Below, in pieces: positions 63,299-64,000 of a stretch of 64,000 nucleotides of DNA; positions within the stretch are counted from its first letter, which is position 1; each line of letters opens with the position of its first letter. The position numbers and the translations under genes are program-made. A model generated the notes under the pieces. That model saw nothing but the letters and a program-made list of their open reading frames with translations, ran no database searches and had not been told where the DNA came from. The DNA is from Rheinheimera sp. 4Y26 (GTDB lineage: Bacteria > Pseudomonadota > Gammaproteobacteria > Enterobacterales > Alteromonadaceae). Location of the stretch: contig NZ_JAOBWS010000008.1 of assembly GCF_025245835.1 (NCBI RefSeq), forward strand, positions 62,001 through 126,000, read 5' to 3'.

Positions 63299-64000
63299 AT
63301 GAACAACAATGACACTGGCTCTGATCCGATGGCGGCGCTGGCGCCTTTACGCGCGCAAATTGACGAGCTGGATCGTCAGCTGGTGCAGCTTTTGGCCGCA
63401 CGCGCCAAAGTGACAGCTGAAGTAGGGCGGGTGAAACAACAACATGCACTGCCGCTTTATGTACCACAGCGTGAACTGGCCTTGCTAAAAGCCAGAAGAG
63501 CAGAAGCAGAACAAGCCGGAGTGTCGCCCGAGCTGGTCGAAGATGTACTACGCCGGGTGATGCGTGAGTCTTATCAAACGCAGGAAGCCGGTTTTGTCTG
63601 TTGCCGGCCACAAGGCGGCAAAGTGGTGGTGGTTGGTGGCGCCGGTGCGTTGGGTGCACGTTTTGTCAGTTTGTTTCAGCGCTCGGGTTATGAAGTTGTG
63701 GTGCTGGAGCATAACGACTGGGAACGAGCAGCAGACCTGGTGCAAAACGCCTGCTTGGTGCTGCTGGCAGTGCCTATCCATGTCACAGCTCAGGTGATTG
63801 GCCAGTTACCGCCGCTGCCCAAAGATTGTGTGCTGGCGGATTTAACCAGTATTAAAGCCGAACCTTTAGCAGCGATGCTGGCGCATCATCAGGGCCCTGT
63901 GCTTGGCTTACATCCGATGTTTGGCCCAGATATCAGCAATATTGTGAAACAGGTGGTGGTGGTGTGTCATGGCCGTGCGCCGGAGCAGTATCAGTGGTTA
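63299..64000 (+). CDS. tyrA: Chorismate mutase / prephenate dehydrogenase (T-protein), cut by right edge
   Basis: The first 234 codons of TyrA. The N-terminal chorismate mutase (PLRAQIDELDRQLVQLLAAR) occupies about residues 15-95. The NAD-binding prephenate dehydrogenase follows with VVVVGGAGALGARF, LVLLAVPIHVTAQVIG and LGLHPMFGPD. The gene runs off the window, with about 140 residues missing. AGGTGGG precedes the ATG. It forms an operon with aroF under the TyrR-like boxes. Confidence 0.97.
   Translation, partial: MNNNDTGSDPMAALAPLRAQIDELDRQLVQLLAARAKVTAEVGRVKQQHALPLYVPQRELALLKARRAEAEQAGVSPELVEDVLRRVMRESYQTQEAGFVCCRPQGGKVVVVGGAGALGARFVSLFQRSGYEVVVLEHNDWERAADLVQNACLVLLAVPIHVTAQVIGQLPPLPKDCVLADLTSIKAEPLAAMLAHHQGPVLGLHPMFGPDISNIVKQVVVVCHGRAPEQYQWL

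Overview
The window is ordinary chromosomal DNA from a gammaproteobacterium, most likely an Alteromonadales-type marine or freshwater genus such as Rheinheimera. This placement is inferred from gene content, gene order and the Gln-rich, mid-GC proteins; it was not tested by a search. No rRNA operon, insertion sequence, prophage, integron or CRISPR array is visible. Coding density is high. Most blocks are conserved housekeeping clusters, with accessory signalling and envelope genes between them.

Layout, left to right. (1) 1-2345: the end of a cytochrome b561, a glycine-zipper envelope protein and a CheV chemotaxis coupling protein. (2) 2472-8186, minus strand: the conserved set miaB, ybeZ, ybeY, corC, lnt (tRNA modification, ribosome maturation, metal efflux, lipoprotein acylation). 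(3) 8653-13255, plus strand: a four-gene MacA/MacB-type ABC exporter with two separate permease subunits. (4) 13333-23853, minus strand: a DMT permease, a roughly 1,500-residue periplasmic-propeller/PAS/GGDEF/EAL c-di-GMP sensor, a CbiB-like protein with mtnN, a pirin, and an alkylation-repair pair (ogt and an Ada-AlkA fusion). (5) 23941-25779: an unrecognised protein with EF-hand-like loops, a HopJ-family protein and a stand-alone receiver. (6) 26150-35019: tRNA-Trp running straight into holD-rimI, then prfC-argS, pdxH-tatD, and an Smp/AhpA-like gene divergent from serB and an alpha/beta hydrolase. (7) 35119-48984: a double-PilZ protein divergent from radA, then bamD divergent from rluD-pgeF, clpB with a sigma-32 promoter, a DUF4124 protein, an Aer-like chemoreceptor, a CBS protein and gshA. 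(8) 49221-54160: a candidate 17-codon ORF, a CorB/YfjD-like transporter, ypjD, ffh and a GAF protein. (9) 54441-57430: an M23 peptidase with five tandem repeats, an unknown membrane-anchored protein and an ACT-like protein. (10) 57575-61012: the rpsP-rimM-trmD-rplS operon and a ThrE-type exporter. (11) 61094-64000: a periplasmic solute-binding protein, then aroF-tyrA behind a promoter with two adjacent TyrR-like boxes. tyrA runs off the right edge.

C-di-GMP recurs. One large protein should make and/or break it, and one double-PilZ protein carries two intact binding motifs. Chemotaxis-type signalling is also well represented (CheV, an Aer-like receptor, an orphan receiver). I saw no clear new defence or mobile system. 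The most interesting unexplained items are the double-PilZ protein, the short ORF with its hairpin and strong ribosome binding site downstream of gshA, the inverted repeat around the clpB heat-shock -35 box, the tRNA-Trp/holD fused transcription unit, the repeat-bearing M23 peptidase and the EF-hand-like protein.
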